DNA of 64,000 nucleotides, taken from contig NZ_JACYFJ010000001.1 in the NCBI RefSeq assembly GCF_014855495.1, positions 1,116,001 through 1,180,000 on the forward strand. The letters run 5' to 3'. The notes beneath the pieces are model-generated. The model had not been told where the DNA came from. It saw only the letters and a program-made list of their open reading frames with translations, and did not search any database. The DNA comes from Euzebyella saccharophila (GTDB lineage: Bacteria; Bacteroidota; Bacteroidia; Flavobacteriales; Flavobacteriaceae). The position numbers and the translations under genes were made by a program. Each line of letters opens with the position of its first letter. Position 1 is the first letter of the stretch. Shown here one piece after another: positions 9,058 through 18,700 of this stretch.

Positions 9058-10848
9058 TTAGTTAATGGCATCACCCCTTAAGATTCTAAAATTTTTACGT
9101 GCCTGTGGAAAATAATAGCTGTCCTGATAATTAAATAGTATTTTCTCGTAGTGTTCCTTTGCCTTTTCTGGTTGGTTGAGAGTGGTTCTATAAAGTTCGC
9201 CCAAGGCAAAGTGCGCGTCATCAGCCAAAATATCGTTGGCATAAAACTCGGTTATTTTTAAATAATTGAATTCCGCGCTTTCGTATTCCTTTTGTTCTTC
9301 CAATAACTTTCCTTGTTTTAATAAGGCTTCATCCTCAATTTTTTCTCCCTTATGATTCTGTAAGATGTCATCCAATGCTGTAATGGATGCCTGGGTCTTG
9401 TTTTGATAGGCTAACAAATCTGCCCGGGCATATTTTTTAAGTGCGGTTTGGGTGGAGTCCTGTAGGGAATTGTCAGAAATAAGAAGGCTTAACTGCATCG
9501 CATCATTGGCAATAAGTTGGGAGGTAGAACTGCGCAACACTTTTAGTTGGGTAAGCGCCCAATCAAAATCACCTTTATAAAAACTGGTCTGGGCTACTTT
9601 AAAGCGTGCATTCTGACCTAAAATGTCATTTTTGAGTTTCGTTTGGATTTGCGAAAAGTAAATGAGGGCCTCATTAAACCTTTGGCCAAAAACCAAAATA
9701 TCTCCTAGTGCCAATTTTATAAAAGCCTTGCCCCTTTCGTTTAGGGGCAATTCCAAACTATTTTTTAGAATGGTAATGGCTTCCTCTGGTTTGTCCATCT
9801 TAAAGGTCAGAAAGTTGGCATGGGCTACTTGTAATTGCAGGGTTTGTGCTTTATAGCCATGTAACTGCGTTAGTGTTTCAAATTCTTTTTCAATAACAGC
9901 GTACTTTTTGGGGTCGTTATCTAAAAGTTGAATATCAATAAGATTGAGCGTAGCGTTTAATTTAACGATTTCATCACCACTGTTCTCCGTAATATACTCA
10001 TATACTTCTTTTGCGGTTTCGCTATCGTTATCTTCTAGGGCCGTTTTTCCCAATTCTTGTAATCTTTGGGTGTTGGCTCCATCCATGCGCCTATAGATGG
10101 CTTTTTCCTGTCTAAATGCGCTACCATATTGCTTTTGTTGAACAAAAAGCCAGCTGAGCATTTCATTCCAAAGGGTATTTGGACTTTTTTGGGCATTTTT
10201 AAGTAACAGACTTTTTAAGGTAATGTTGTTCTCGCTTTCCGGATCGGAAGAAATAAAATCGTCTATATTTCTAAGCACATTGGATTTGGAGGTGCGGCCC
10301 TGTTCAATAAGGTTGAGATAGGAGTGAAACATCTTTTCAATATTACCTTGTTCGCCATACACCCTGGCCATTTGGTAATTGTAGTCCAGTTTAGGATTGA
10401 GTTCCATTGCTTTGGAATAGGCTTCCAAGGCCTGGTCCAAAAGTGCATATTTTTGAAACCTATAACCTACACCGTATCCAAAATTTGGATTCTCTTCAAT
10501 TTTATCAATCGCTTTTCTGTAATATTTGGTCGCCTCCTTGGGAAGGTTTTGCAGGGTGTAATTGTAGCCAAGTTCAATGTAGAGCGTTGGATAAACATGA
10601 CCTTCTTCCAGCTTGTTTAAAATAAGCTTTTCTGCATCTGCAAACCTTTCCAATTGTTGATAGGTAGCTATGAGACCTTCTGTATAATCTGTTCTTCTAG
10701 GATTTTTTCTAACCAAATTTTCGTAGTAAACTACGGCTTTCTTATAATCTCCATCATTGAAGTACTGCTTGGCCAAAAAATCTTCTTGCCCATGGGAGAT
10801 GATGGGCATGAAAAGTAGAATTAAAATACAGTAGATGGAATGTTTCAT
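9058..10848 (-). CDS. secreted tetratricopeptide-repeat protein
   Basis: 596 residues from the ATG at 10848, chosen over an upstream alternative at 10866 because it places a clean signal peptide (HSIYCILILLFMPIISHG) at the very N-terminus. The body is almost wholly helical TPR units: YFNDGDYKKAVVYYENLV, LDQALEAYSKAMELNPK, FDWALTQLKVLRSS and, at the end, PEKAKEHYEKILFNYQDSYY. Such periplasmic TPR proteins in Bacteroidota usually scaffold envelope complexes; the partner is unknown. It reads toward the S41 peptidase, 9 bp downstream. Confidence 0.85.
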   Translation of the reverse strand: MKHSIYCILILLFMPIISHGQEDFLAKQYFNDGDYKKAVVYYENLVRKNPRRTDYTEGLIATYQQLERFADAEKLILNKLEEGHVYPTLYIELGYNYTLQNLPKEATKYYRKAIDKIEENPNFGYGVGYRFQKYALLDQALEAYSKAMELNPKLDYNYQMARVYGEQGNIEKMFHSYLNLIEQGRTSKSNVLRNIDDFISSDPESENNITLKSLLLKNAQKSPNTLWNEMLSWLFVQQKQYGSAFRQEKAIYRRMDGANTQRLQELGKTALEDNDSETAKEVYEYITENSGDEIVKLNATLNLIDIQLLDNDPKKYAVIEKEFETLTQLHGYKAQTLQLQVAHANFLTFKMDKPEEAITILKNSLELPLNERGKAFIKLALGDILVFGQRFNEALIYFSQIQTKLKNDILGQNARFKVAQTSFYKGDFDWALTQLKVLRSSTSQLIANDAMQLSLLISDNSLQDSTQTALKKYARADLLAYQNKTQASITALDDILQNHKGEKIEDEALLKQGKLLEEQKEYESAEFNYLKITEFYANDILADDAHFALGELYRTTLNQPEKAKEHYEKILFNYQDSYYFPQARKNFRILRGDAIN

Positions 10849-11054
10849 TTGTATGGAATATAGCAAAAATACCTCAGTGCGCCCATAAATGCTGCCAACG
10901 ACTTCCTAAATTATGCCGAGCATTGAATTTTTAGAAATAACAGTTTCAAATTATACAGTTTTTAAACCTGTTCGTACATTATTAATCTGAATTCTTAGTA
11001 TTTGCATGTAGTTTAGGGTGAAAGTATAACGGTAATTTCAACTTAAAATTTAAA

Positions 11055-11372
11055 ATGATGGCAGCATTTGTTAAAACTTGTGATAGATATGCCGCTTTTC
11101 TATATCCAAATGGAAAAAGTGAAGGCAGAATCAACCTTTATTGTGCCGATGGATACAAACTCTATCTAATCTTTTCCGCAGGTACAACCTTTCCTACCAA
11201 TGACTATGGGGTAGCCACTAAAACCGGAGTGGCTTATGAAAATATAGATAGATATAGTGATTATCTGGATATGGTCCGCAATGAAAAACCTGTAAGGGTA
11301 ACTTTTAATCCTGAAAATAAAAGCTTCGTAGTGTATGTGTCCGGCGAAGAAGTAGGAGAAGGCGAAATCTAG
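11055..11372 (+). CDS. small conserved-looking protein of unknown function
   Basis: 105 residues without signal peptide or membrane segment. The sequence (GRINLYCADGYKLYLIFS, NKSFVVYVSGEE) predicts a beta-rich fold; I do not recognise a family. The frame is well formed, starts with tandem ATG codons and is followed directly by a bidirectional terminator, which supports a real gene. It is the only plus-strand gene between the TPR gene and serS, and is divergent from the TPR gene. Confidence 0.6.
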   Translation: MMAAFVKTCDRYAAFLYPNGKSEGRINLYCADGYKLYLIFSAGTTFPTNDYGVATKTGVAYENIDRYSDYLDMVRNEKPVRVTFNPENKSFVVYVSGEEVGEGEI

Positions 11373-11380
11373 AAAAGCAA

Positions 11381-11410
11381 AACGTACCCAACATCTAATT
11401 GGGCACGTTT
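11381..11410. terminator. bidirectional rho-independent terminator
   Basis: The inverted repeat AACGT-A-CCCAA / TTGGG-C-ACGTT, with a seven-base loop, is followed by a T-rich stretch on the plus strand and preceded by A-rich sequence. It lies between the convergent 105-residue gene and serS and can serve both. Confidence 0.75.
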
Positions 11411-11414
11411 AGTT

Positions 11415-12686
11415 TTAATCTATAATATTGAAACCACAATACGGTACCAATACCTCTGGTATTTTAATACCTTCCGGGGTTTGGTAGTTTTCTAAAATAC
11501 CGGCCAATACCCTGGGTAAGGCCAAGGCACTACCATTGAGGGTATGCGCTAACTGACTTTTGCCATTTTCGTCCTTGAACCTAAGTTTTAGCCTATTGGC
11601 TTGATAGGTTTCAAAATTGGAAACGGAACTAATTTCCAACCAACGATCCTGAGCCGTAGAAAAGACTTCAAAATCATAGGTCATGGCAGAAGTGAAACCT
11701 AAATCACCGCCACAAAGACGTAAAATTCTATAGGGTAATTTCAGGTCTCTGAGGATGCCTTTTACATGCTCTACCATACCGTCAAGAGCTTCATAAGATT
11801 TAGAAGGGTGTTCTACCCTTACTATTTCAACCTTGTCAAACTGGTGCAATCTGTTAAGACCGCGAACATGGGCACCGTAACTTCCGGCTTCTCTTCTAAA
11901 ACAAGGGGTGTACCCAGTATAACGTATGGGAAAATCGAACTCTGAGACTATCTCATCCCTAAAAATATTGGTGACAGGTACTTCGGCCGTAGGTATTAAA
12001 TACAAATTGTCGTCGGTTACATGGTACATTTGCCCTTCTTTGTCGGGCAACTGCCCTGTACCGTAGCCCGAAGCTTCATTTACCAAATGAGGAACCTGAA
12101 TTTCAGTATAACCGGCTTCCGCATTTTTATCTAAAAAATAAGTGATAAGTGCGCGCTGCAAACGAGCTCCTTTTCCTTTGTAAACAGGAAAACCGGCACC
12201 ACTGATTTTTACACCGAGCTCAAAATCGATGATGTCATATTTTTTTGCCAACTCCCAGTGGGGAAGGGCATTGCTTTCCAATGAAGGTACTTCTCCCTCC
12301 TTAAAAATTTCCTCATTGTCTTCTTCGGAATTTCCAGCGGGAACCAAAGCATGGGGTGCATTAGGAATTTGGTAGAGAAGAGTTTGTAGTTCTTCTGAAA
12401 TAGTATGGAGCTCTTCGCCCAGTAACTTGGAATCTTCCTTTAAACCACTGGTCTTTGCCTTAAGTTCATTGGCTTCTTGAGCCTTTCCACTTTTGAAGAG
12501 CATACCAATTTCCTTGCTTAGTTTGTTGCCTTCTGCAAGTATGTTGTCTAATTTTGTTTGTGTAGACCTTCTTTTTTCGTCGAGTTCTAGAGCCCCATTC
12601 ACGAGAGGTGCCGCATCCAAATTTCTTTTGGTCAATGCCTTAATAATCTCCTCTTTGTTTTCTCGAATGGTCTGTATTTGCAACAT
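11415..12686 (-). CDS. serS: seryl-tRNA synthetase
   Basis: 423 residues from ATG 12686. An N-terminal antiparallel coiled coil (about 1-110, tRNA-binding arm) leads to the class II catalytic core: motif 2 is FRREAGSYGAHVRGLNRLHQF and motif 3 contains LNGSALALPRVLAGILENYQ. It charges tRNA-Ser with serine, and indirectly tRNA-Sec. A longer frame starting at a TTG (12707) is rejected because the exact -7 promoter box at 12705-12712 overlaps it. Confidence 0.97.
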   Translation of the reverse strand: MLQIQTIRENKEEIIKALTKRNLDAAPLVNGALELDEKRRSTQTKLDNILAEGNKLSKEIGMLFKSGKAQEANELKAKTSGLKEDSKLLGEELHTISEELQTLLYQIPNAPHALVPAGNSEEDNEEIFKEGEVPSLESNALPHWELAKKYDIIDFELGVKISGAGFPVYKGKGARLQRALITYFLDKNAEAGYTEIQVPHLVNEASGYGTGQLPDKEGQMYHVTDDNLYLIPTAEVPVTNIFRDEIVSEFDFPIRYTGYTPCFRREAGSYGAHVRGLNRLHQFDKVEIVRVEHPSKSYEALDGMVEHVKGILRDLKLPYRILRLCGGDLGFTSAMTYDFEVFSTAQDRWLEISSVSNFETYQANRLKLRFKDENGKSQLAHTLNGSALALPRVLAGILENYQTPEGIKIPEVLVPYCGFNIID

Positions 12687-12704
12687 GCCTTTTGGTTTTG
12701 GCTG

Positions 12705-12712
12705 CAAATTTA
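12705..12712 (-). promoter_or_regulatory. Bacteroidota -7 promoter box for serS
   Basis: On the minus strand this reads TAAATTTG, an exact match to the Bacteroidota primary sigma -7 consensus TAnnTTTG, followed by C. It lies 18 bp before the serS ATG, implying a very short leader. Confidence 0.6.
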
Positions 12713-12969
12713 AGTTTTCTTTGGTTGAAAACCCGAAGTGACTTGTAAAGTTTTAAGGTTGGTAGCGTTGATTTGTCAAAGTAAAAAAGACCATTCATTA
12801 CATATTGGGTCTTCCTCATCTTTTAGAATTTATAAAATTGAAAGTAGGGTAAAAGCAGTACAATTTAGTCTTCTTGCTCTTTTATCCATGGCATATTCCG
12901 TTAGAATATGCATGAATTATTCAAAAAGTGAATATGGTTTGCTATTTTTAGGTTTATAATTACCACACA

Positions 12970-13350
12970 ATGATTTTTGAACATTTTGCCATTAATGTTA
13001 CCAATATAGATGCTATAGTAGGTTGGTATACAAAAAACTTAGATGTAAAGGTGGCCAGTGCCCAAAAAGAACCACCGTTTATGACCTTTTTGGCAGATTC
13101 TGGAGGCCGTGTTTTTGTAGAGCTCTATCACAGACCGGACGAAGCTATTACAGATTTTAGCCAACAGCACTTCTTAACGTTTCATCTGGCTATGGTTTCT
13201 GAGAATTCAGAAGCGGATAAAAATAGATTGATTGAAGCCGGAGCATCTTTTGTGGAGGAGGTTTTTAAGGACGATGGCAGTCATTTGGTAATGTTACGTG
13301 ATCCCTGGGGCATGCCTTTGCAGTTGTGTCAACGTACCGTAAAATTTTAA
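12970..13350 (+). CDS. VOC-family glyoxalase-like protein
   Basis: 126 residues with a full VOC module pair: FEHFAINVTNIDAIVGWYTKNL at the N-terminus and HLVMLRDPWGMPLQLCQRT at the C-terminus. His in EHFAIN, Glu in FVELYHRP and His in TFHLAMV are at positions commonly used for the metal. The reaction is unknown. It is divergent from serS and convergent with the HTTM gene. The 258 bp before it, back to the serS promoter, hold no gene I can support. Confidence 0.82.
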   Translation: MIFEHFAINVTNIDAIVGWYTKNLDVKVASAQKEPPFMTFLADSGGRVFVELYHRPDEAITDFSQQHFLTFHLAMVSENSEADKNRLIEAGASFVEEVFKDDGSHLVMLRDPWGMPLQLCQRTVKF

Positions 13351-13360
13351 CCTACTCAAA

Positions 13361-14677
13361 TTATCGGTTTTCGCTGGGCAATATCCAGTCATTATGCCAA
13401 AAGTAGTCCCACTTTACATTGGCAAGGTCTACTTTGGGGTCAATAAAGGCCCTGTATGGTTTTCCATTTATACTAACCTTGGAGTTGGTAGCGTAAACGG
13501 CAACCTCTTGCCCTTTTTCGGCATATTCCTTCTTTAACCGCTGTGCAAATTGCCAGATAAAATCTGGGTAAGAAGCAATTCTCTGTTGTTGCTTTTTGGT
13601 CAAATATTTTTTGTGGTCGATAATTTCAGATGTACCTAATTTTTTGTCAACCACCGTAAAAGCGATTTTACCACCCCTGCTTCTAAGCATCATTCGCCAG
13701 CTTAAACGATGGCCTTCCTCGGTCCAAAGTACATCGTCCTCAATGAAATGATGCCTTACAGGAAGCAATAGCTGAATAGTAAAATAAACGCCCGCCAAAG
13801 TGTAAACTGCATATTTGTATTTTGGGACTTCTATATTTTTTAGCACGTAAGGCACCTTCTTTTTAAAGAAAATTTTTCGAATCGTCTCCGGTTCAAAAAA
13901 GAATACTGTAAAGGCTAAGGACAGGTAAGGAAAAATTCCGATTTGAAAAACAATGGAATTAAATAGATGGAAGAATATGGAGGCGAAAAAGGCCCATTTT
14001 CTTGTCGGCTTCCAAAGTAAAGCCGGTATGATGAGTAAATCGAAAAAAATACCAAAAAAACCTATGATTTTATGAACCCAAGTCGCTTGAAGAATTTCAC
14101 CAATAATGGGGTAGCTTGCTTTATTTAGCATTAAGATTTTAATGATTCCAAAATCTAGCCAATCTGCGTAAATTTTGGCAACGGAGGCATAGGTGTACAC
14201 AATGAGCAGCTGTAGTACGATCACCCATTTTACATAATTATACATGCTATCCGCTTTGAGTACCGGGTTTCTGGTTGCATCCCACGAGTAATTTCTACTG
14301 GCCGGTAAAAAACACATGATACCGGAAATAAGTATCAATAGGTAGTAGTGATTGTTATAGGAGGTTTTCTGCATGAGATAAACCCCTGTCCATAATAGGG
14401 TAAATGAGATAATACTGTAACGGTATTTAAAACCAAGTGCAATGAAGACCCCCAAAGTGCCCATTAAGAAAAAGTAGCAGTACATGCCATATCCCGGTAG
14501 GGGTTGAAGCCAATCACAACCAATGAAATTGAATGTAAACTGTGGCTCTATAAGCGTTCTTCTTACCCAACCGGTTAAAATAGCGCCGTAACATTCCAGC
14601 GAGACTAGGATCCCAAAGAAGATCCGGAAAATGATTAGTGGCGAATTATCAATTTTGGTAAAAAGTAGACGTTTCAT
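13361..14677 (-). CDS. HTTM-domain (vitamin K-dependent gamma-carboxylase-like) membrane protein
   Basis: 438 residues from ATG 14677; a frame extension to a TTG at 14701 is less likely. The protein starts LLFTKIDNSPLIIFRIFFG, the typical beginning of the horizontally transferred transmembrane (HTTM) domain, and has several hydrophobic helices up to about residue 320. A soluble C-terminal part contains DDVLWTEEGHRLSWRMMLRS. Bacterial homologues of the gamma-glutamyl carboxylase are mostly of unknown substrate; no vitamin K pathway is visible nearby. It is followed by ribF upstream on the same strand. Confidence 0.85.
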   Translation of the reverse strand: MKRLLFTKIDNSPLIIFRIFFGILVSLECYGAILTGWVRRTLIEPQFTFNFIGCDWLQPLPGYGMYCYFFLMGTLGVFIALGFKYRYSIISFTLLWTGVYLMQKTSYNNHYYLLILISGIMCFLPASRNYSWDATRNPVLKADSMYNYVKWVIVLQLLIVYTYASVAKIYADWLDFGIIKILMLNKASYPIIGEILQATWVHKIIGFFGIFFDLLIIPALLWKPTRKWAFFASIFFHLFNSIVFQIGIFPYLSLAFTVFFFEPETIRKIFFKKKVPYVLKNIEVPKYKYAVYTLAGVYFTIQLLLPVRHHFIEDDVLWTEEGHRLSWRMMLRSRGGKIAFTVVDKKLGTSEIIDHKKYLTKKQQQRIASYPDFIWQFAQRLKKEYAEKGQEVAVYATNSKVSINGKPYRAFIDPKVDLANVKWDYFWHNDWILPSENR

Positions 14678-14771
14678 AGTTCCCTTGAAAAAGGTTCTCA
14701 AAGGTATTAAGTTATTTGAAGAACTGGACTAGGCCTGCTTAAACTTAACTTAAAGAATTTTAAAGGCTTTT

Positions 14772-15704
14772 CTATTGGGAGTTAGAAATAAAGTCCAGGG
14801 AAGTTTCTTGGTCTTTTTTCAGTTGCCTTTTTAAGGCTTCTACAGAATCAAACTTATGTTCATCCCTAATTCTATGTAACACCCTAATTTGAATCTGCTG
14901 CTCGTACAAATCTTGGTTAAAATCAAAAAAGTGAATTTCGGTACTCTTTTCTTTTCCAGATACGGTTGGGTTGTAGCCAATGTTCATCATCCCATAAACT
15001 GTTTTCCCACCGATGATGCTTTTAACTACATAAGATCCTTTTTTGGGAACAAGTTTGTAGCTTTCCTTAATTTCAAGGTTTGCCGTTGGAAATTGAATAG
15101 TTCTACCCAGACCTTTGCCGCGTTTAACGGTTCCGGTAAGCATATACTCATAGCCCAAATAGGAGTTGGCAGTTTTTATGTCCCCATCCTCCAATGCCTT
15201 TCTGATTTTAGTGGAGCTTACAGATACTTCTTCAATCTCTTGAGCGGGTATTTCCTCTACTTCAAATTCCAAAGTGTTACCAAAAGCCTTGAGGTCTATG
15301 ATATTGGCATTTCGGTTTCTTCCAAACCTATGGTCGTAACCAATTATAATTTTTTTGGTCCTTAGGTCGTTAACTAATATATCCCGTACGAATTCGGTTG
15401 CCGTTAATCTGGAAAATTCTTTCGTAAATGGATGGATAATTAATTGGTCAAGGCCCAATTCCTCCAAAATTTTGGTTTTTTCCTCAATGGTATTCAGCAA
15501 CTTAATATCGGCATCTTTTTGAAGTACCATTCTGGGATGCGGAAAAAAGGTGAGAACGGTAGATTTTAGATTTAGGGTGGCAGCATTTTTGATGAGCCTT
15601 TCAAGTATTTTTCTATGGCCAATATGCACACCGTCAAAAGTGCCTATGGTAATGGCTGTGGGGTGCTGTTCATCGTATTTGGATAGGCTTTGGACTGTTA
15701 CCAC
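14772..15704 (-). CDS. ribF: bifunctional riboflavin kinase/FAD synthetase RibF
   Basis: 310 residues, starting with GTG. The N-terminal FAD synthetase (nucleotidyltransferase) domain shows ITIGTFDGVHIGHRKILERL with the HxGH motif and IIGYDHRFGRNR. The C-terminal flavokinase domain shows VKRGKGLGRTIQFPTANLEI and GMMNIGYNPTV. It converts riboflavin to FMN and FAD in the cytoplasm. The gene is divergent from the large metalloprotease gene, sharing a 52-bp intergenic region. Confidence 0.96.
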   Translation of the reverse strand: MVTVQSLSKYDEQHPTAITIGTFDGVHIGHRKILERLIKNAATLNLKSTVLTFFPHPRMVLQKDADIKLLNTIEEKTKILEELGLDQLIIHPFTKEFSRLTATEFVRDILVNDLRTKKIIIGYDHRFGRNRNANIIDLKAFGNTLEFEVEEIPAQEIEEVSVSSTKIRKALEDGDIKTANSYLGYEYMLTGTVKRGKGLGRTIQFPTANLEIKESYKLVPKKGSYVVKSIIGGKTVYGMMNIGYNPTVSGKEKSTEIHFFDFNQDLYEQQIQIRVLHRIRDEHKFDSVEALKRQLKKDQETSLDFISNSQ

Positions 15705-15727
15705 GTACTAAAAATAATAAAAAAGCT

Positions 15728-15735
15728 TATATTTG
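15728..15735 (+). promoter_or_regulatory. -7 promoter box for the metalloprotease gene
   Basis: TATATTTG is an exact match to TAnnTTTG, 22 bp before the ATG at 15757. I see no convincing -33 TTTG at the right distance, so confidence is moderate. Confidence 0.5.
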
Positions 15736-15756
15736 AGATTGCGCTAAAACCCCTGA

Positions 15757-18700
15757 ATGGTTACAAAATTACGTCTTGTTTTTTCAATTACAATAGTATT
15801 TTTCTCCTTTTACGCATCAGGGCAAAGTAACTACTGGGAAAAAGTTTCTGCAAGAAATAGCGTTCGCAATTCTGCCTTTAAACAATTTAAAGTGAAAGAA
15901 GCCCAGTTTTTTTCCTTTAACGAAAGCGCTTTTAAAAAGGAATTAACAGCCTCTGGCCATTCCAAAAAACAAGGTGAAATTATTTATTTTCCGGATGCCG
16001 AAGGAAATTCCGTGCCATATCACATTCAAGAAGCATCGGTTTTGTCTCCAGAGCTTTCAAAGAAATACCCTCAAATAAAATCTTATAGAGGGTATGCCAT
16101 TCAACATCCTCAAGAGAAAATTCGACTCAGCATCTCACATAAAGAGGTGCAGGCCATGTTGGTCTCCCATTCCGGGGAACCACATCAATTTGTTCAAAAA
16201 TCAAAGGACGAAACCTACGTCATGTACTCCAGGGCTTCCAGAAGTGATGAGGACATAGAATTTGTTTGTGAGACCAAGGAACAGGTTTTAATGGCAGGAG
16301 CTGCGCGCTTTGCGAAACCTGTAGATGACCAGGTACTTAGAAAATATAGGGTAGCCATATCCGCTTCTGGAGAATACACCCAATTTCATGGCGGTACAAA
16401 AGCAGATGCGCTGGCGGCTATTAATGCGACCCTTACAAGGGTAAACGAAGTATTTGAAACGGATTTGGCCGTTACTTTGGAATTGGTGGCCGATACGGAT
16501 AAAGTTATATATACTAACCCGTCTACGGATCCGTATTCAGGCGGTCTGTCTACACTGGGAAATAGTGCTCAACAGACCTTTGACCAGGAGATTGGGGTGA
16601 ACAATTATGATTTTGGTCATTTGTTTCACAGAGGTGTGAATGGTGGAAATGCCGGGTCTATTGGGGGTATTTGTGTCAACGGACAGAAAGGTGGGGCCTA
16701 TTCCTCCGGAGAAAACCCTGAAGGTGACGTATTTGACTTGGACTTTGTAGCACATGAAATAGGTCATCAATTAGGTGCTTTCCATACCTGGTCCTATGAA
16801 TCTGAAGGAACTTTGTCACAGATGGAACCGGGTAGTGGAACCACTATTATGGGTTATGCCGGTATTACTCAAAGAGATAATGTGGCCGGTAGGGGAGATG
16901 ATTATTTTCATTACCGGAGTATAGAAGAAATTTCGGAAACATTAAGGGATAAAACTTGTGGGGAAATTTTTGTTTTGGCCAATCAACCTCCCGTTATCGA
17001 TCCCTTGGAAGATTACACCATTCCTAAGACAACACCTTTTGTGTTGAGCGGTACGGCTACCGATCCGGATGTTGATGATGTCCTTACCTATGCTTGGGAA
17101 CAAATAGACCACGGTATAGTAAACAGTGCCAATTTTGGCCCTACCAATCCTAGTGGGGCCAATTTTAGGTCTCGTCCACCTAGTTTGGAGGGCGTTCGTT
17201 ATTTCCCTTTGCAATCGCGGGTTTTGAGCGGTAATCTTACTCAAACAAATCCGCAAGAAGGAGATGCTTGGGAAACCGTATCCGATGTGGAACGGGAAAT
17301 GAATTTTGCCTTAACGGTACGTGACAACGCTGTTGGTGGTGGTCAAGTAGTGAGTGAATTGGTGCAAATTTTGGTTACCAATAGTGCAGGGCCTTTTGCG
17401 GTAACTTCCCAGCAAAGCGCGGTCACGCTTACAGCCGGAAATGTGGAGACAATTGAGTGGGATGTTGCCAATACCAATGTAGCTCCTGTGTATACGGAAT
17501 TTGTGGATATCCTGCTGTCCAATGACGGCGGACTCAGTTATACGACCGTTTTGGCCTCAAATGTGGAAAATGACGGTTCCCATGATGTGGTGGTTCCTGC
17601 TGTACCAACTACCGAGGCAAGAATAATGGTGAGACCAGTAGATAATTTATATTACGCGGTAAATTCTACGGATTTTACAGTTGAGGTAGCCGAGGTAGTA
17701 CTTAATTTTTCTCAGTTGGAATTTGATGTCTGTCAGCTTTCGGACATTACGGTGCCATTTATTTACGAAACTTATCTTGGATTTTCAGAGGAGGTAACCT
17801 TTACGGTGGAGGATATGCCGGACAACTTGGTGGCCACCGTCGTTCCCGATACGGTAATTACCGGAGGAACAAATGTGGACGTATTGTTCGAGAATACAGA
17901 AAATGTCCCGGAAGGAAGTTATCCTATTAGAATTGTGGCTAATTCTGCAACTGTCACCAGGGAGGTAACCATAATTCTAAATATATATGATACAAATTTT
18001 GAGATGGTTGCCACCACAGCACCAGAAGATGGATTAGTGGATGCATCCATTAATACTCTTTTGGAATGGGAGCTAAACCCTTCCAATGTTTCCTATGAGG
18101 TTCAAATTGCTACGGATGCCGGCTTTTCCAATATTGTAGAAGTTGAGACGGTCAAGACAAATTCATACATGCCCTTGGATCTTCAAAACCAAACTACTTA
18201 TTATTGGAGGGTAAGACCAGAGAATATTTGTGGCCAAGGGGCTTTTAATGCGCCTCAAACTTTTACAACGGTACAGGTTAGTTGTGAGAGCAAATTTGCA
18301 AATGGCTTTCCCAATGAGATTTCAGCTAATGGAACATCGGAAGTAATTTCCAAAATATCCTTCTTTGAGGATTTGCCTGTTTCCGATATCAATGTGAATT
18401 TAAATATAGAGCACAGTTATGTAGAAGACTTGGTCATAAGATTGACCTCTCCGGAAGGAACCACGGTCACTTTGGTTTCGGGTTCTTGCGGTGAATTTGA
18501 TAATATCAATGCCACTTTTGATGATGAAGGAAGTACCTTTTTCTGTAATCCAGGTGGTGAGAATGTAATTAGTGGTACGGTAAAACCTCTCGGGTCCCTT
18601 AGTTCTTTTGATGGGGAATCTATTTTAGGAGAGTGGATTTTGGAAGTGATAGATAATGCATCCTCAGATGGGGGCGCTGTGGTAGACTTTTCTTTAGATA

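Noticed and set aside
12738-12959. 73-codon plus-strand frame between serS and the VOC gene
   Set aside because: No start context, no recognisable domain and unlike composition; the region is short intergenic DNA.
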